Origin: Blumeriella jaapii
Lineage: Eukaryota; Ascomycota; Leotiomycetes; Helotiales; Drepanopezizaceae
Direction of reading: 5' to 3'
Assembly (NCBI GenBank): GCA_009599575.1
Contig: VWND01000008.1
Location: 248,001-312,000 of the forward strand
DNA: 64,000 nucleotides
The position numbers and the translations under genes were made by a program. The number at the start of each line of letters is the position of its first letter. Position 1 is the first letter of the stretch. Below the pieces are notes generated by a model. The model was not told the origin of the DNA. It saw only the letters and a list, made by a program, of their open reading frames with translations, and searched no databases. Positions 1 to 10,760 of this stretch are shown one piece after another.

Positions 1-1130
1 ATGCTGCGTGCATGCGTAAAGGCAAAGTACCGAAGCCGTACGCAGACAAGCAATTACGATGTCCTGTATGTATCCTCGGCACGCAACGCGGCATCAGAGC
101 GGAAGTGTCTTGAGGTGCGAAAGGCTTCTCGAAGGATGATGGAATGGCATGGCATAGGTGGAAGAGGATCGATGGGTGTTGGTCTGTTGTAGCAGAAAAA
201 CGGTGGTGTAGGAAAGAGTCGTCTTGTGTAGATGGTCAGGCCCGCGGTGTGAGATCACGCGCTGGACACGTGACTCTATTGGCACATGTGAACGTAATGG
301 GTGCTCCCATCATACCTAGGTGATAGTGTGTATGGGAGAAGTGGACAGGTACAGAGAGGGCAGAGGAAATAGGCGTACACGTACTGTACAATGAAAAAGG
401 CGGAAAGTACTGCATTTAGCGGCCTCGATCTACGCTTTCTGGCAGAGCCAAGTAGCAGGTAGCAGGGAATGCTTCTTGCAGAGTAGGTTGCTACTTCTTT
501 TTTTTCTTTCTTTTTTTTCTCGGACTCGCTTCGAATTCAAGAGATCTTCTTGAGATGGGGAATCAAAAAGAGGACTTTTGCTATGCAAATAGCCCAAGGT
601 TGTGTGAGTTTGGACCGACAAGCCGACTCGGCTGCGTTTGCACTTTTCTTCCTCGCAACGCGACGTTCACTGCTGGATTCCGGAGCTGCCAGGGGAACCT
701 TGAGAAAGGGATCGTGAAGGACGGATATGGTACAGCACAGCATCATACGGACAGCACAGAAAAGCGTCGACGCTTCTCTTGCTAGGGAAACGTACCGTAC
801 CGTACCGTACTGTCGTACTGTACATAGACCGTGAGGCAAAAGCGTCGCACCCGCAGGGCCCATCCCCCTCACCCGACCATGACAATGACAGCACGTGTGC
901 GTACTCATCGGTCGTGGTGCTCCAGAACAGGCCGGCTGGTGCTCTCGATTCCCCCCCGTTGCGGGCTCGTCGGCCATCCTCGTGCGGCCAGCACGTCGGT
1001 CCCGACGCCTACGGCACGGGACAGACACGGAGGACTTTCCTCTCTGGGCCTCGATAGACGAGCCTGGCGTCGGTCGCCCGGGTCCGTGCCGCCGCGGCTC
1101 TGGCTTAAGGGGTACGGACGAAGTCTATGG

Positions 1131-1181
1131 ACGGACTGACGGACTGACGGACTGACGGACTGACGGACTGACTGACTGACT
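1131..1181. repeat. Octanucleotide tandem repeat (ACGGACTG)n
   Basis: About five copies of an 8-base unit run into short CTGA repeats. It is a simple satellite in non-coding DNA. Confidence 0.9.
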
Positions 1182-1420
1182 GTACGGCGCGCTGGAGGCC
1201 GGCCATCTCTCGGAGCGTGCCCAGCTCATGTTGGGCCGGGGCATCCATCGCCGCGTGGAGCGAGAGGGACGCGTCTTTCTTTCGATCCGCCCCCGACGGA
1301 ACGTCCGTCGCACGTCGCTCTACCCAAGCAACTCCTCATTTGCTGCCCAATCCTCGGGACCAGGTCCATCAGTCCGTCCGTCGTGGTCTATCACTGCCCA
1401 TCACGTCGATGGAACCCTGC

Positions 1421-1452
1421 CGCTGCTGCTGCTGCTGCTCCTGCTGCTGCTC
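1421..1452. repeat. (CTG)n trinucleotide repeat
   Basis: An almost uninterrupted CTG run of about 10 units with one CTC interruption. No gene supports reading it as coding. Confidence 0.85.
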
Positions 1453-2104
1453 TCGCATGCTTTTTCCCAGGCCTTGGTCGTGGCCCTGGCTGCGGCGCGT
1501 CGCCCAATGGCATCGACGTTCAGACCCCGAGGACCCCGAGCCCTGGCGGGTTGGTGTCTCACGACCCCGTCGGCCGCAGCAGCATCATCTTCTTCGCCAT
1601 CTCCATCTTCTTCATCTTCTGCTTGTTCTTCATCTGCTTCGTCTGCATCTCGTCCCGAGCTCACGACGAGCGCGCGGCTTGGCATCGCTGCCCGGCCCAC
1701 CCCGCGAGATCCATCCCCGCCGCTGCGCCATCGAATCGCAATGTGTCTCCATCTGCATCAGATCGATCGCGTCGACGGTGTGAGGGTGGATGTGTACCGG
1801 ACACTCGAGTGGCTGCTGCTGCCGCTGTTCGCGGATCGAAAGTGCATCTGGCGCATGAGAGTACAGACGATCCATCGTACTGTACAGATACATATACGTA
1901 TGTCGATAGCACCCAGGCACGGCATCACATTCGCTTAGGTTGTTGATTTGCACCATGTACGGGGGGGGTGTATTGACGCACATCCTGAGAAGAAGGTGAG
2001 TACGATATGGGTCGGCAGGTGGTAGTATGTACTGTATAGTATGTACTGTGTAGTATATACACATACACCATCTGTACTAGACATATCGCACATGTTTGGA
2101 TACC

Positions 2105-2105
2105 G

Positions 2106-2184
<79 letters not shown>

Positions 2185-2187
2185 TAC
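2105..2187. repeat. Hexanucleotide repeat (ACATAC)n
   Basis: About 14 near-perfect copies of a 6-base unit, open in several frames on both strands only because the unit contains no stop codon. Confidence 0.95.
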
Positions 2188-2223
2188 ATCATTCATATGA
2201 CATGTGTGTACCGTATGTATGCG

Positions 2224-2660
2224 GTATGATACTGTACAGTACAGTACATACTGTACAGACCTAGACAAACGACGTACAGTACTGTACAGTATCTGTACAC
2301 GTACTGTACAGTACTGTTACTGTTCTGCACAGTACAACAGTACAGTACCTACCTACCTCCCTCCCTACCTACCTACCTACCGTACATTATCATCCTTATC
2401 ATCATCAGCAACAGCAGCCGTTATCGAAATTGCGAGTGACCCCCTACCGACATGAAAGTAACCGGCCCCGCCCTGGTCCCTGCTGCTCGCGGAGAGACAC
2501 AGTGCTAAGTGTTTCGTACCGTAGAAGGAGTCTGTAGAGTTCTGTCTGTGTACAGTACAGTACAGTACAGTACACAGTACCGGACGACATCGTAGACCGA
2601 CGTACCGTACAGTACCGTACGACCAAGTACTGTATGTATGTATCTACTGTACTACTCAAC
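2224..2660. repeat. Cluster of GTACTGTAC / TACAGTAC palindromes and (CTAC)n
   Basis: Self-complementary motifs such as GTACTGTACAGTAC recur many times here, with a CTAC tetranucleotide run near 2351-2392. The same motif reappears at 7.7, 9.3, 9.5, 9.7, 10.1, 15.4, 15.8 and 48.3 kb. Confidence 0.8.
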
Positions 2661-2950
2661 TGTACTACTCACACGGGGTACTTGACCCTCGCTGCAACCT
2701 CCCCCCCCTTGCTCCGTCGCCGGTCAAGTGCGGGATCCGCCCCGGCCACGCTCGACAGAACCGGTTCAACACGTTCGCCGTCCGGAGGTCGTCGGAAGTC
2801 TATCGTACATCGCGCACTAGTGTAAGTACGCGCCCCTCTCGACCTGGTCGACGGCAGGCCCACGCCGACGCCGTACAGAGTTCGCGCCGGGGTCCCATGG
2901 GGCGCGTCGAAGGTCGGCTTTTCGGCAACGCTCCATCTCGATTGTTTGTG

Positions 2951-3195
2951 GTGGTGGAGGTGGTGGTGGTGGTGGAGGTGGTGGAGGTGGTGGTGGTTGT
3001 GGTGGTAGAAGTGGTGGTGGTTGTGGTGGTAGAAGTGGTGGTGGTTGTGGTAGTAGAAGTTGTGGTAGAAGTTCTGGTAGTACCTAGTTGTGGTGGTGGT
3101 GGTGGTGGTCTAGGTGTGGTGGTAAGTCGTTGTCGTAGTCGTGGTGGTGGTTGTAGCTGTTGTAGCTGTTGTTGTTGTTATTGTGGTGGTGGTAG
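2951..3195. repeat. GGT/GTT-rich trinucleotide tract
   Basis: About 245 bases of imperfect GGT, GTT and GTA triplets with strong G+T strand bias. The apparent poly-Val frame is a by-product. Confidence 0.85.
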
Positions 3196-3288
3196 TTGAA
3201 GTCGCAGTAAACCATGGAGCAGCCGTAGTCGTGCTAGAGCTGATGGAGTCGTCGTCCTGCGATGATGCTTCTGGGGTTTGTTGATCTG

Positions 3289-3382
3289 TTGCTTCTGCTT
3301 CTGCTTCTGCTTCTGCCTCTGCCTCTGCCTCTGCCTCTATCTTACCTCTGCCTCTGCCTCTGCCTCTGTTTGCCTTTGCCTC
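3289..3382. repeat. (CTTCTG)/(CCTCTG)n repeat
   Basis: Hexanucleotide-type repeat of TTCTGC changing to CTCTGC, in non-coding DNA. Confidence 0.85.
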
Positions 3383-3589
3383 AACATGCTCTCCATGAAC
3401 GAGCCTCGCAAACTCTATACACTTACACTTTCCCTTTCCTTTCGATCTACGACCCCTCTCTACCCACCTTACCGGGTGTGAGGGACTGGACTGGACTGGA
3501 CTGGACCTCTCGACCTACGGACGGAGTGCCGTACGGAACGGTACCTGCAAAGGGTAATTTAATATGGTGGTGGCATCGTCTTGCCGACG

Positions 3590-3722
3590 GCCTCCTCCTC
3601 CTCTTCCTCCTCCCCTCCTCCTCTTTCTCTCACTTCCCCTTTCTCGTCCAGCTTCTTCTCCTCCTCCTCCTCCTCCTCCTCTTCTCCCCCTCCCCTCCCC
3701 TCCCCCTCCTCCTCCTCCTCAC
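3590..3722. repeat. Polypyrimidine tract
   Basis: About 130 bases of almost pure C and T, mostly CTC and TTC triplets, a homopyrimidine strand with mirror-repeat character. Confidence 0.85.
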
Positions 3723-3965
3723 AACCTCTCCGCCGTCGAGACGTCGGGACGTCGACCGACCTCCCTGCCATTCCGACCTCCCTTCCATATCTCACCCCAT
3801 CCTCCCCCCCCCCTACCGTACCCACCACCACATCTGCCATCCTGCCATCCCCCCCATCGGCCCAGCCACCAAAGCACCAATCAGTCCCGCGCATCTCCAT
3901 CTCCGATCCCCACCTCACTGCGCGGCGCGGCGCTGCGCTGCAATGCACCTCCACCTCTCACATAC

Positions 3966-4042
3966 GCATCACATCACATCACATCACCGCCGACGACGAC
4001 GACGACGACGACGACGGCAGCAGCGGCGGCGGCGACGACGAC
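3966..4042. repeat. (ATCAC)n followed by (GAC)n/(GGC)n
   Basis: Four short ATCAC units run into a GAC/GGC triplet repeat. Confidence 0.8.
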
Positions 4043-4264
4043 ACCCCCCCTCGCGTGCTCTCCCTGTCCTCTGCCTGTCCCCCTCGCTCTGCTCTCTCTG
4101 CGCTCTCTCGCCCTCTCTCGCGCGCGGCACACCAGCAACACACTCCTCGCCCTCTCGACCACATCCCCCCTTTCTGCGTGTCGTGGAGCGTCGGTCGATC
4201 CAGCCGCGCCCGTCCCGGCGCTGGTAGAATCGGGAGTTGGATTGCAGTGGTGGGAGATCCTGTG

Positions 4265-4325
4265 CCGGTCCAGTCCAGTCCAGTCCAGTCCGGTCACAGT
4301 CCAGTCCGGTCCAGTCCAGTGTCCT
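4265..4325. repeat. (CAGTC)n pentanucleotide repeat
   Basis: Imperfect CAGTC/CGGTC units, about ten copies. Confidence 0.85.
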
Positions 4326-4787
4326 CAGCCCAGTCGCCTCCAGTCCACTGACTCCCGTCGTGGCCGTCGCAGGTCTCAGCCCGTCCCGAGCGTCGGTCTG
4401 CAGGCCTCTCTCTTCTCTCGCGGTCTCTCGTCGTCCCCAACGCAGGCCCACGACCCATCGCCCATCGCCCATCGCCACGCGCCCGCCGATCCAGCCCGTC
4501 GTCACCCTGGATGGGCGCTGGAACGGGCGGCGGAACTTCGTGCCTCGTCTGACGCTCTGACGCGCTGACGCCGCCGGCCTCGAGCGAGCTTCGATCTGCA
4601 TCTGCCATCCCATCGGCCGTCGCGCGCATCACGTCGCATCGCATCGCATCGGCCCTCCGTCGGGACCGCGAGACTCGTCGCACTCGCACGCGGGACCTCG
4701 TCGTCGCCCCCATCATCGCGGTGCGGGTTGCGTGCGTCAGGCGTGCTTGGGGCTGACGGGGGCAACGGGCACTCGCATGGGGAACCG

Positions 4788-4925
4788 CGGCACCAGCAAC
4801 GCCAGCAACACCAGCACGACCAGAATCCCCAGCAACACCAGCAGCAGCAGCATCACCAGCAGCAGCAGCATCACCAGCCCGACCAGCCCGACCAGCCCGA
4901 CCAGCACGACCAGCAGCATCCGCAC
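4788..4925 (+). repeat. CAG/ACCAG repeat in the nsdD leader
   Basis: CAG, CAC and ACCAG units lie about 110-245 bases before the nsdD start. In the nsdD frame the tract would read as Gln/His-rich protein and stays open to the ATG. It could therefore be an N-terminal extension if an upstream exon carries the true start. I favour leader. Confidence 0.7.
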
Positions 4926-5033
4926 GACCACCCCCCTCTCTTCGCCTCTGCCGCACACGTTCCTTTCGTTCCCCGAACCTCGACGACGAGGAGAGGCGAC
5001 GCGAGGAGACGCGGTCTGCCAGATCTGGCGACC

Positions 5034-6661
5034 ATGGAAAACCCAGAGGCCAAACCCAGCAGGCAAAGGTACCGCTCCTCCGGCCGACCCCCCCCTCTCG
5101 TTGTCTCGCCGTCGGGACGGCCAGGACTAACAGCATGACCACAGTGCGATCCACTCCATCATCAACCGCGAGATCGAGCACATCACCATCGACCGCCAGC
5201 CGCCGGCCGCGACGATGGCGGCGACGGCCGTGATCACGCCGACCTCCGCGAACTACACGCATCCCCCGCCCCCATACTCGTCGGGCTGGCCAACGTCCTC
5301 GCTGTCGGGCCTCATCTCCCCCCGACTCGCGGCGAACGTCTGACCACAAGACGGCACCGCCTCCCCCCATCCCAGCATCACAGAGCCAACCGCAACCGCA
5401 GCGTCAATCCCTCCCCTCGATCCACGAAGCGCTGAGCAGCGGATCGAAAGCCACGGCGTATGCGTCGCCGGTGTCTGCGTCCGCGCCGCCCCATCCGAGT
5501 CCTTACCCGCCAGGCCCGCCGATGCCGCGCGCGCATCCCCCGCCCGATCACACCCGGTACGCGACGCCGCCGGTGGCGGCACCGCCGCGGCCCACCTCTC
5601 CTCCTCAACCACCCCCCCATCCAACGCCCTTCGCGCGACCGGACCCGGCCGCCTTCCCCGACCCGCCGCGGCACCCGTCCACATCGGCGCCGCCCCCGGC
5701 TCCGGCCTCTCACCACCCGTATAGCGCGCCTCGGTACGAGCCCGTGCGATACGAGCAAGACCATCGATCCCAGGATCGAGGCCCGCCAGCGTATCCGCAA
5801 CACCCCCCGCCGCAGCCGCAGCCCCCGTACGCGTATGGCCCCCCGCCCAGCCGGGCCGCGCCTCCGGGACCGCCGGGTCCGGTCTTCAGCCAGCCACAGT
5901 ACGAACCTCGCGATCCTCGCGATCCGCGAGACGCGGAGGCGAGGTGGGCGAGAGAGGCCAAATCAGAACCCAGCAACCACTTCCAGCAAGGGCTGAAGAG
6001 ACACTTGGAGGTCTATACCTTTGAGGACAATCTCGCCAAGGCATGCCCTCTTGCCCGTCGAGATGGCCCCTGATCGCTAACGTCGTTGGTGCAGATCAAC
6101 AAGCTCAGCTCCAACATTGCGACCTGGTCCGCGCATTACAACGCCATCTTGGGCGAACAGCAGCCCTCTGCCAGTCTGGTGCCGGACCGCATGCCGAACC
6201 TGGAATCTATCGATGACATGATTCGCACCCAAGACGCGCTCTCCAATGCCTTGCAGGAGATGCGAGGCGTGATCTTCGAGCAAGCTCAAAATACCGCACA
6301 GCAACGCATGCACATGATGCGGCCCCCCGGCGAATACGATGAGGACGTGATGTTTGGATGAGATGAAAGGCCATGCGTACGGCTCGGAGAGCAAGAAACG
6401 TCGAGGGGTAGGTTCCACACCGGTCCTCCCGCACCCGGGCGAACTAACCATGCACAGCGAGCCGCGCCCCCCGGAAGATGTCACAGTTGCAATCGCGCCG
6501 AGACGCCCGAGTGGCGACGAGGCCCGGACGGCGCGAGAACGCTCTGCAACGCGTGCGGACTGCACTACGCGAAACTGACGCGCAAGAACACCTTGAAGAC
6601 TCAGAATGGCCCTTTACGCCCCAAGTCCATGGACGATCTCTCGCCCCGACCGCACGCGTGA
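5034..6661 (+). CDS. nsdD: NsdD-like GATA zinc-finger transcription factor, apparent frameshifts
   Basis: Orthologue of the ascomycete NsdD GATA factor, which in Aspergillus controls sexual development and represses conidiation. Exons are 5034-5068, 5145-6040, 6095-6407 and 6458-6661. The protein starts MENPEAKPSRQ, has a Pro-rich middle with the family motif QSLPSIHEAL, a helical segment starting LKRHLE, then KKRRGRAAPPGR, and ends with one C-X2-C-X18-C-X2-C finger containing CNACGLHYAKLTRK. Intron 2 is GC-AG (6041-6094); introns 1, 2 and 3 show CTAAC branch sites. Two single-base excesses break the frame: in the six-C run 5318-5323 (the raw frame stops at 5341-5343) and near 6353-6358 (stop at 6359-6361). 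Homology resumes at once after each. Allowing for both, the protein is about 481 aa. Consensus errors are likelier than a true pseudogene. Confidence 0.92.
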
Positions 6662-7880
6662 GAGGCCGACGAGGTCGGTTTACCTTTCTCCACGGACCCA
6701 TGGGCCCTGGATGTGACGGGGAATCCGAAGAGCAAACCTGGTGTGTCGAGTGAGGAGCCGACGGCACGGCGCCCGACGAGAATACGCCACCCGTATCGAC
6801 GAGGGTGTGGAATGTCCACGGCTGCAATACCCGCTCATCCGAGTTTCAACGCGTCTGAGGAGTCGCCGCATCCGACTGCCGGCATTGCGGCTCGCGTGTA
6901 TGCCGAAAACACATGTACTTGCTCGCTGCATGATCGCGAGATGGGCGTTGGGGCGGGGATCTCCCCGGAACCGTTCGGTCACCGGAGAGGGATCGGCAGC
7001 TGGCCCAATTCCTGTCGCATGGGGAGGAGTTCTGGCCTGGGGTCGCGTCCGCGAACCCGGCTCTGTGTTTCATGGGATCAACTACGAAGGCGGCATGTGC
7101 AAGAGGCTCGGTCTGCGGGAACGGGTGGGGTGTTGAGCACGCATCGGGGCTCGAGACGGGAAAAGCATCAGTCGCGATTTTACTCGAGCTGGCGGTGTCA
7201 TCTTGCGTCTATCACGGCATCTACGTCGTGGCTGGGGAAGGTTTTGACTAGCTCTAGCTATATATGGCCAAGAAAGGAACAGATTCCCCTTCACCACGAT
7301 CACTTTTACTTGAGCCGCATTCTGCGTTTTGGACGTGATGCCGAGCGCTTCTTTCGCGCGTCGCTCATCTGTGTCTCGGTAAGAAGATCACAGCCAGATT
7401 GGAATTTAAATTTTTTTTTTTTTTTTTTTAAATATAATTAATCTACGCTTCACGGCTATCTTATACGCGTCGGCACCGTTAGTTTGACACATACCGCACC
7501 GGTCAAACATCCATCGAGGATGGGACAGGACCTGTCGCACACCCTTCATGGATTGAAAAAGCCGCTTGGATTTGGATTTCGCACGAGGTAGGTATAGGTA
7601 GGTATCCTGCACCATTGATTGATACAGCACTGTACCACCACCACTCACTCACTCACCCTCGCTTGACCCCCTCTTCCTCCCCCCCCCCTCTCCCCCCCTC
7701 TCCTTACCGTACGCACAGTACTGTGCAGTACTGTGCAGTACTGTACAGTACAGGCCCAGTACCGACAGTCCTGCAAGTAAGTAAGTACAGTACATACTAT
7801 CCACACGCCACCACGCTCTCCGTCTCCGTCTGGATCCGCATCCCCTGACGGCGGCTCGCGCGCGCCCGGCCCTCGGTGCT
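6662..7880. other. 3' flank of nsdD, no gene seen
   Basis: Probable 3' untranslated region and spacer. It contains a T-rich run (7411-7429) and, at about 7715-7800, more GTACTGTAC palindromes. Frames present lack family features and are interrupted. Confidence 0.6.
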
Positions 7881-7902
7881 GTCTCTCTCTCTCTCTCTCT
7901 CG

Positions 7903-7991
<89 letters not shown>

Positions 7992-8042
7992 CTCTCTCTC
8001 TCACGCTCTCTCTCTCGCTCTCTCTCTCTCGCTCGCTCGCTC
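7881..8042. repeat. (CT)n dinucleotide tract
   Basis: About 160 bases of CT with occasional CG interruptions, a long homopyrimidine mirror repeat. Confidence 0.95.
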
Positions 8043-8105
8043 CCGTCGCACGGCCGGCGTCCCGAAGGAGAAGCTCGCACGTGCGTGCGACGACGATACG
8101 CGGCG

Positions 8106-8249
8106 TGAGTGAGTGAGTGAGGGAGGGAGTGAGTGAGTGGGTGAGTGGGTGAGTGAGTGAGTGAGTGAGCGCCGCACGAATCCGTGGCCGTGATGTGATG
8201 TGATGTGATGGGATGTGATGCGATGTGATGCGATGTGATGCGATGTGAG
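8106..8249. repeat. (GAGT)n then (GTGAT)n
   Basis: A GAGT/GGGT tetranucleotide run (8106-8169), followed after 20 bases by GTGAT/GCGAT units (8191-8249). Confidence 0.9.
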
Positions 8250-8285
8250 CGATCTCGATCCTCGTGGGACGGATGGATGGTCTTG

Positions 8286-8372
8286 CGAGGGGGGATGGGG
8301 GGGGTGTAGAGGGGGAGGGGGGGGGGAGAGGGGGGATGTAGAGGGGGAGGGGGGATGTACAGTAGAGGGAGG
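8286..8372 (+). repeat. G-run cluster, quadruplex-capable
   Basis: More than eight runs of four to nine G are separated by 1-7 bases (GAT, TGTAGA, A). This meets the usual G-quadruplex pattern many times over on the plus strand. Confidence 0.8.
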
Positions 8373-8412
8373 GTGAATCGTGTGCTGACTGGCTGACTGA
8401 CTGACTGACGGC

Positions 8413-8478
8413 TGATGGATGGATGGATGGATGGATGGATGGACCGGACTCGATTGTCTATCTATCTATCTATCTATC
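8413..8478. repeat. (GATG)n and (CTAT)n tetranucleotide repeats
   Basis: GATG units (8413-8444), a short spacer, then CTAT units (8457-8478). Confidence 0.9.
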
Positions 8479-8563
8479 ATTCTGTCTGTGTGTACGTGTG
8501 TGGTCTCTGTGCTGTTAACTCGATATGTATGGTACAATACGATATGACACGATACGGCGCGCG

Positions 8564-8672
8564 CTTCTTCTTCTTCTTCTTCTTCTTCTTCTTCTTCTTC
8601 TTCTTCTTCTTCTTCTTCTTCTTCTTCTTCTTCTTCTTCTTCTTCTTCTTCTTCTTCTTCTTCTTCTTCTTC
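8564..8672. repeat. (CTT)n trinucleotide repeat, about 36 perfect units
   Basis: An uninterrupted CTT/GAA tract of about 109 bases, the class of repeat that forms intramolecular triplex. Confidence 0.95.
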
Positions 8673-8776
8673 TGCTGGTCTTTCTCTTTCCACGTGACAT
8701 CTGTAAGGCGAGGCGCAGCGAGGCGGTTCCCGTCTGTGGTAAGCGAGCGAGCGAGCGTCGTTCGCTCTTCGATATT

Positions 8777-8935
8777 GGTCATGGTAATGGTCATGGTAAT
8801 GGTCATGGTAATGGTCATGGTAATGGTTATTGTGATTGTGATTGTGATTGTGATTATGATTGTGATTGTGATTGTGATTGTGATTGTGATTATGATTATG
8901 ATTGTGATGATAATTATGATTGTGATTATAATTAT
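8777..8935. repeat. (GGTAAT/GGTCAT)n and (TGATTG)n repeats
   Basis: Hexanucleotide units change register from GGTCATGGTAAT to TGTGAT/TGATTA. The His/Asn-rich minus-strand frame is a repeat artefact. Confidence 0.85.
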
Positions 8936-9535
8936 ACGCTCCCGCGGAATTTTCTTTCACCTGCCTGATGATGATAGTGGTGGTGCTCGAGATCGTAAAT
9001 CCAGGAGGGGGGGCCTGAGCTGGTCGTCGACAGACAGACAGACAGACGGTTTGTTTGTTTGTTTGATTGTTTCTTCTTTTTTTTCTCCCCGTCGCTGCAC
9101 GGTGCTCTGACGGGGAGGGAGGGGCTCGCTTACGGTGTGTACTGTCCATCGGCTGGCTGGCTATATGATGTTGATTGTTCGAACGGAAAGAGGGGAGGGG
9201 GGGGGGGGGGGAACAGCTTAGCCCTATTGGGTTATCAATAAGCGTGGCAGCTCGCTCGCTGTTGAGCTGTTGAGCTGTTATTATGTACCTAGGTAGGTAG
9301 GTAATATTAACGGTGGATGCACAGTACATACTGTACAAGCAAGATATTAGAAGAACGCGGAACATGTAAGCTCGTGAGCTCGCTGTCGAGCTGTTGTTCA
9401 CGCTTAGAATGATGGATTTACAGAGTATGAATTAAGATAAACAACAGTGTTCAATTTAATTTCTATTTCATAATATGCGAACGCGATTCTCAAACTTCGG
9501 ACTGTACTTTTCGTGTGTGGTATACGCGTACACTT

Positions 9536-9760
9536 TCCGTTCTGTTGTACTGTGCTGTACTGTACTGTATTGTATGGTAGAAGCGCACAGGAAGGAATGT
9601 TAGGTGGTGATGGATTACCCGATTGGGCTACGTCTGGAGTAGTGCCCTGCTGGAGCAATGGATATTAGGTAGCCGATGGACTGACTATGTGTGTACAGTA
9701 CTGTTGTACAGGCCTGTACAGGCCTGTACAGTACTGTACATACACATACACATACACATA
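9536..9760. repeat. GTACTGTAC palindromes and ACATAC units
   Basis: Further copies of the self-complementary motif occur at 9545-9572 and 9697-9740, with a short ACATAC run at about 9738-9760. Confidence 0.7.
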
Positions 9761-10593
9761 CCCGAGCCGTCCACGCGCTCCTGTCTTGCAGCGAAGCACG
9801 TCGCGACACACCGTCTGGCAAGGTCAGCATCGACGCCCCGAGGCGAGACCCCCGAGGCGAGACTCCCGAGCACATTACCAAGCAGAAGTCACCCAGCCAG
9901 CCAGCCATGCACGCGCATCCTGCGATCTCCCGCGGGTGGTGGGCGTTGTCTCTGGATCTCGGTCGTACCAGTTCTCGGTCGCACCAGTCCTCGGTCGCAC
10001 CAGTCCTCCTCCTCCTCCTCCTCGCCCTCGCCTTTTTCCAAGCCGGCGCGGATGTACAGTAGTGCACTGCACTGCACTGCACTGCACACATCCTGTGCAC
10101 CTCCCTACAGGACTGTACTACGCCCACATGGGTAGGTATCCTGTACATGAGTCCATCCGTCCATCGGTACACGGTACATACAGCAAGTACCGAAGGGGGA
10201 CGGACCAGTCCAGGCGTCTCCCTCTCCTGCTCGCTTCGCGTATGCAGCGCGGAGAGAGAGGAAGCGACGGCCGTGCCAGCTCAACGGCTCCTCTGCTCGC
10301 CGTGTCCCACCTGCGTTCGTTTGTCGTCTGGATTGCATTAGTCGCGATCCGGATCTGGCGATCTCCCCCCCCCCTCTCCCCATTCGCCGTGCTCGCCTCT
10401 TTCTTGGCTGCTGGAGACGCCCTGCTCATGCGGCATCGGTCTTCTGGAGTAAGCAGTAAGCACGTCGTGCCGTCAGACCCCAGGATGGATGTGCTTGAGA
10501 TTGCGTTGCCAGAGGAAGAGTGGGATGCAGCAGCAGCAGCAGCAGCAGTGACATGCTAGTGCCGGTGGCAATTCTGTAGACTGTGCTCGTTGT

Positions 10594-10760
10594 TTAACCG
10601 TTTGTCTGCTTCTGCTTCTGCTTCTTCTTCTTCTGCTTCTTTTTCTGCTTCTTCTTCTTCTGCTCCTCCTTCTTCTCCTTCTTCTCCTTCTTCTCCTTCT
10701 GCTTCTCCTTCTGCTTCTCCTTCTTCTTCTTCTTCTTCTTCTTCTGCTTCTCCTGCTCCT
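10594..10760. repeat. (CTT/CTG)n pyrimidine-rich tract
   Basis: Imperfect CTTCTG and CTTCTC units, homopurine on the minus strand. Confidence 0.9.

Larger units (their letters stand above)
1..5033. other. Long non-coding tract upstream of nsdD
   Basis: I see no supported gene here. Open frames are short, overlap on both strands and are built from simple repeats, such as runs of Val, Leu, Ser, Arg or Asp. The tract is a chain of microsatellites and GTACTGTAC-type palindromes, some listed separately. The last 300 bases stay open in the reading frame of the nsdD start codon and would encode a Gln/His-rich stretch. There is no in-frame ATG, so either this is 5' leader or a further upstream exon is spliced in. 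Confidence 0.6.

Noticed and set aside
1131..1181. Regular short repeats considered as a CRISPR array
   Set aside because: Contiguous tandem units with no unique spacers, in eukaryotic DNA.
3262..4568. Overlapping plus-strand frames of over 250 codons
   Set aside because: Low-complexity Ser/Pro/Leu translations of pyrimidine repeats, with no domain or splice support.
6347..6389. A 43-base GT-AG intron that would avoid the second nsdD frame break
   Set aside because: Too short for this genome, no branch site, and it would delete sequence that resembles the conserved family segment.
8466..9401. Long minus-strand frame with poly-Glu and His/Asn runs
   Set aside because: It consists almost entirely of translated microsatellites.
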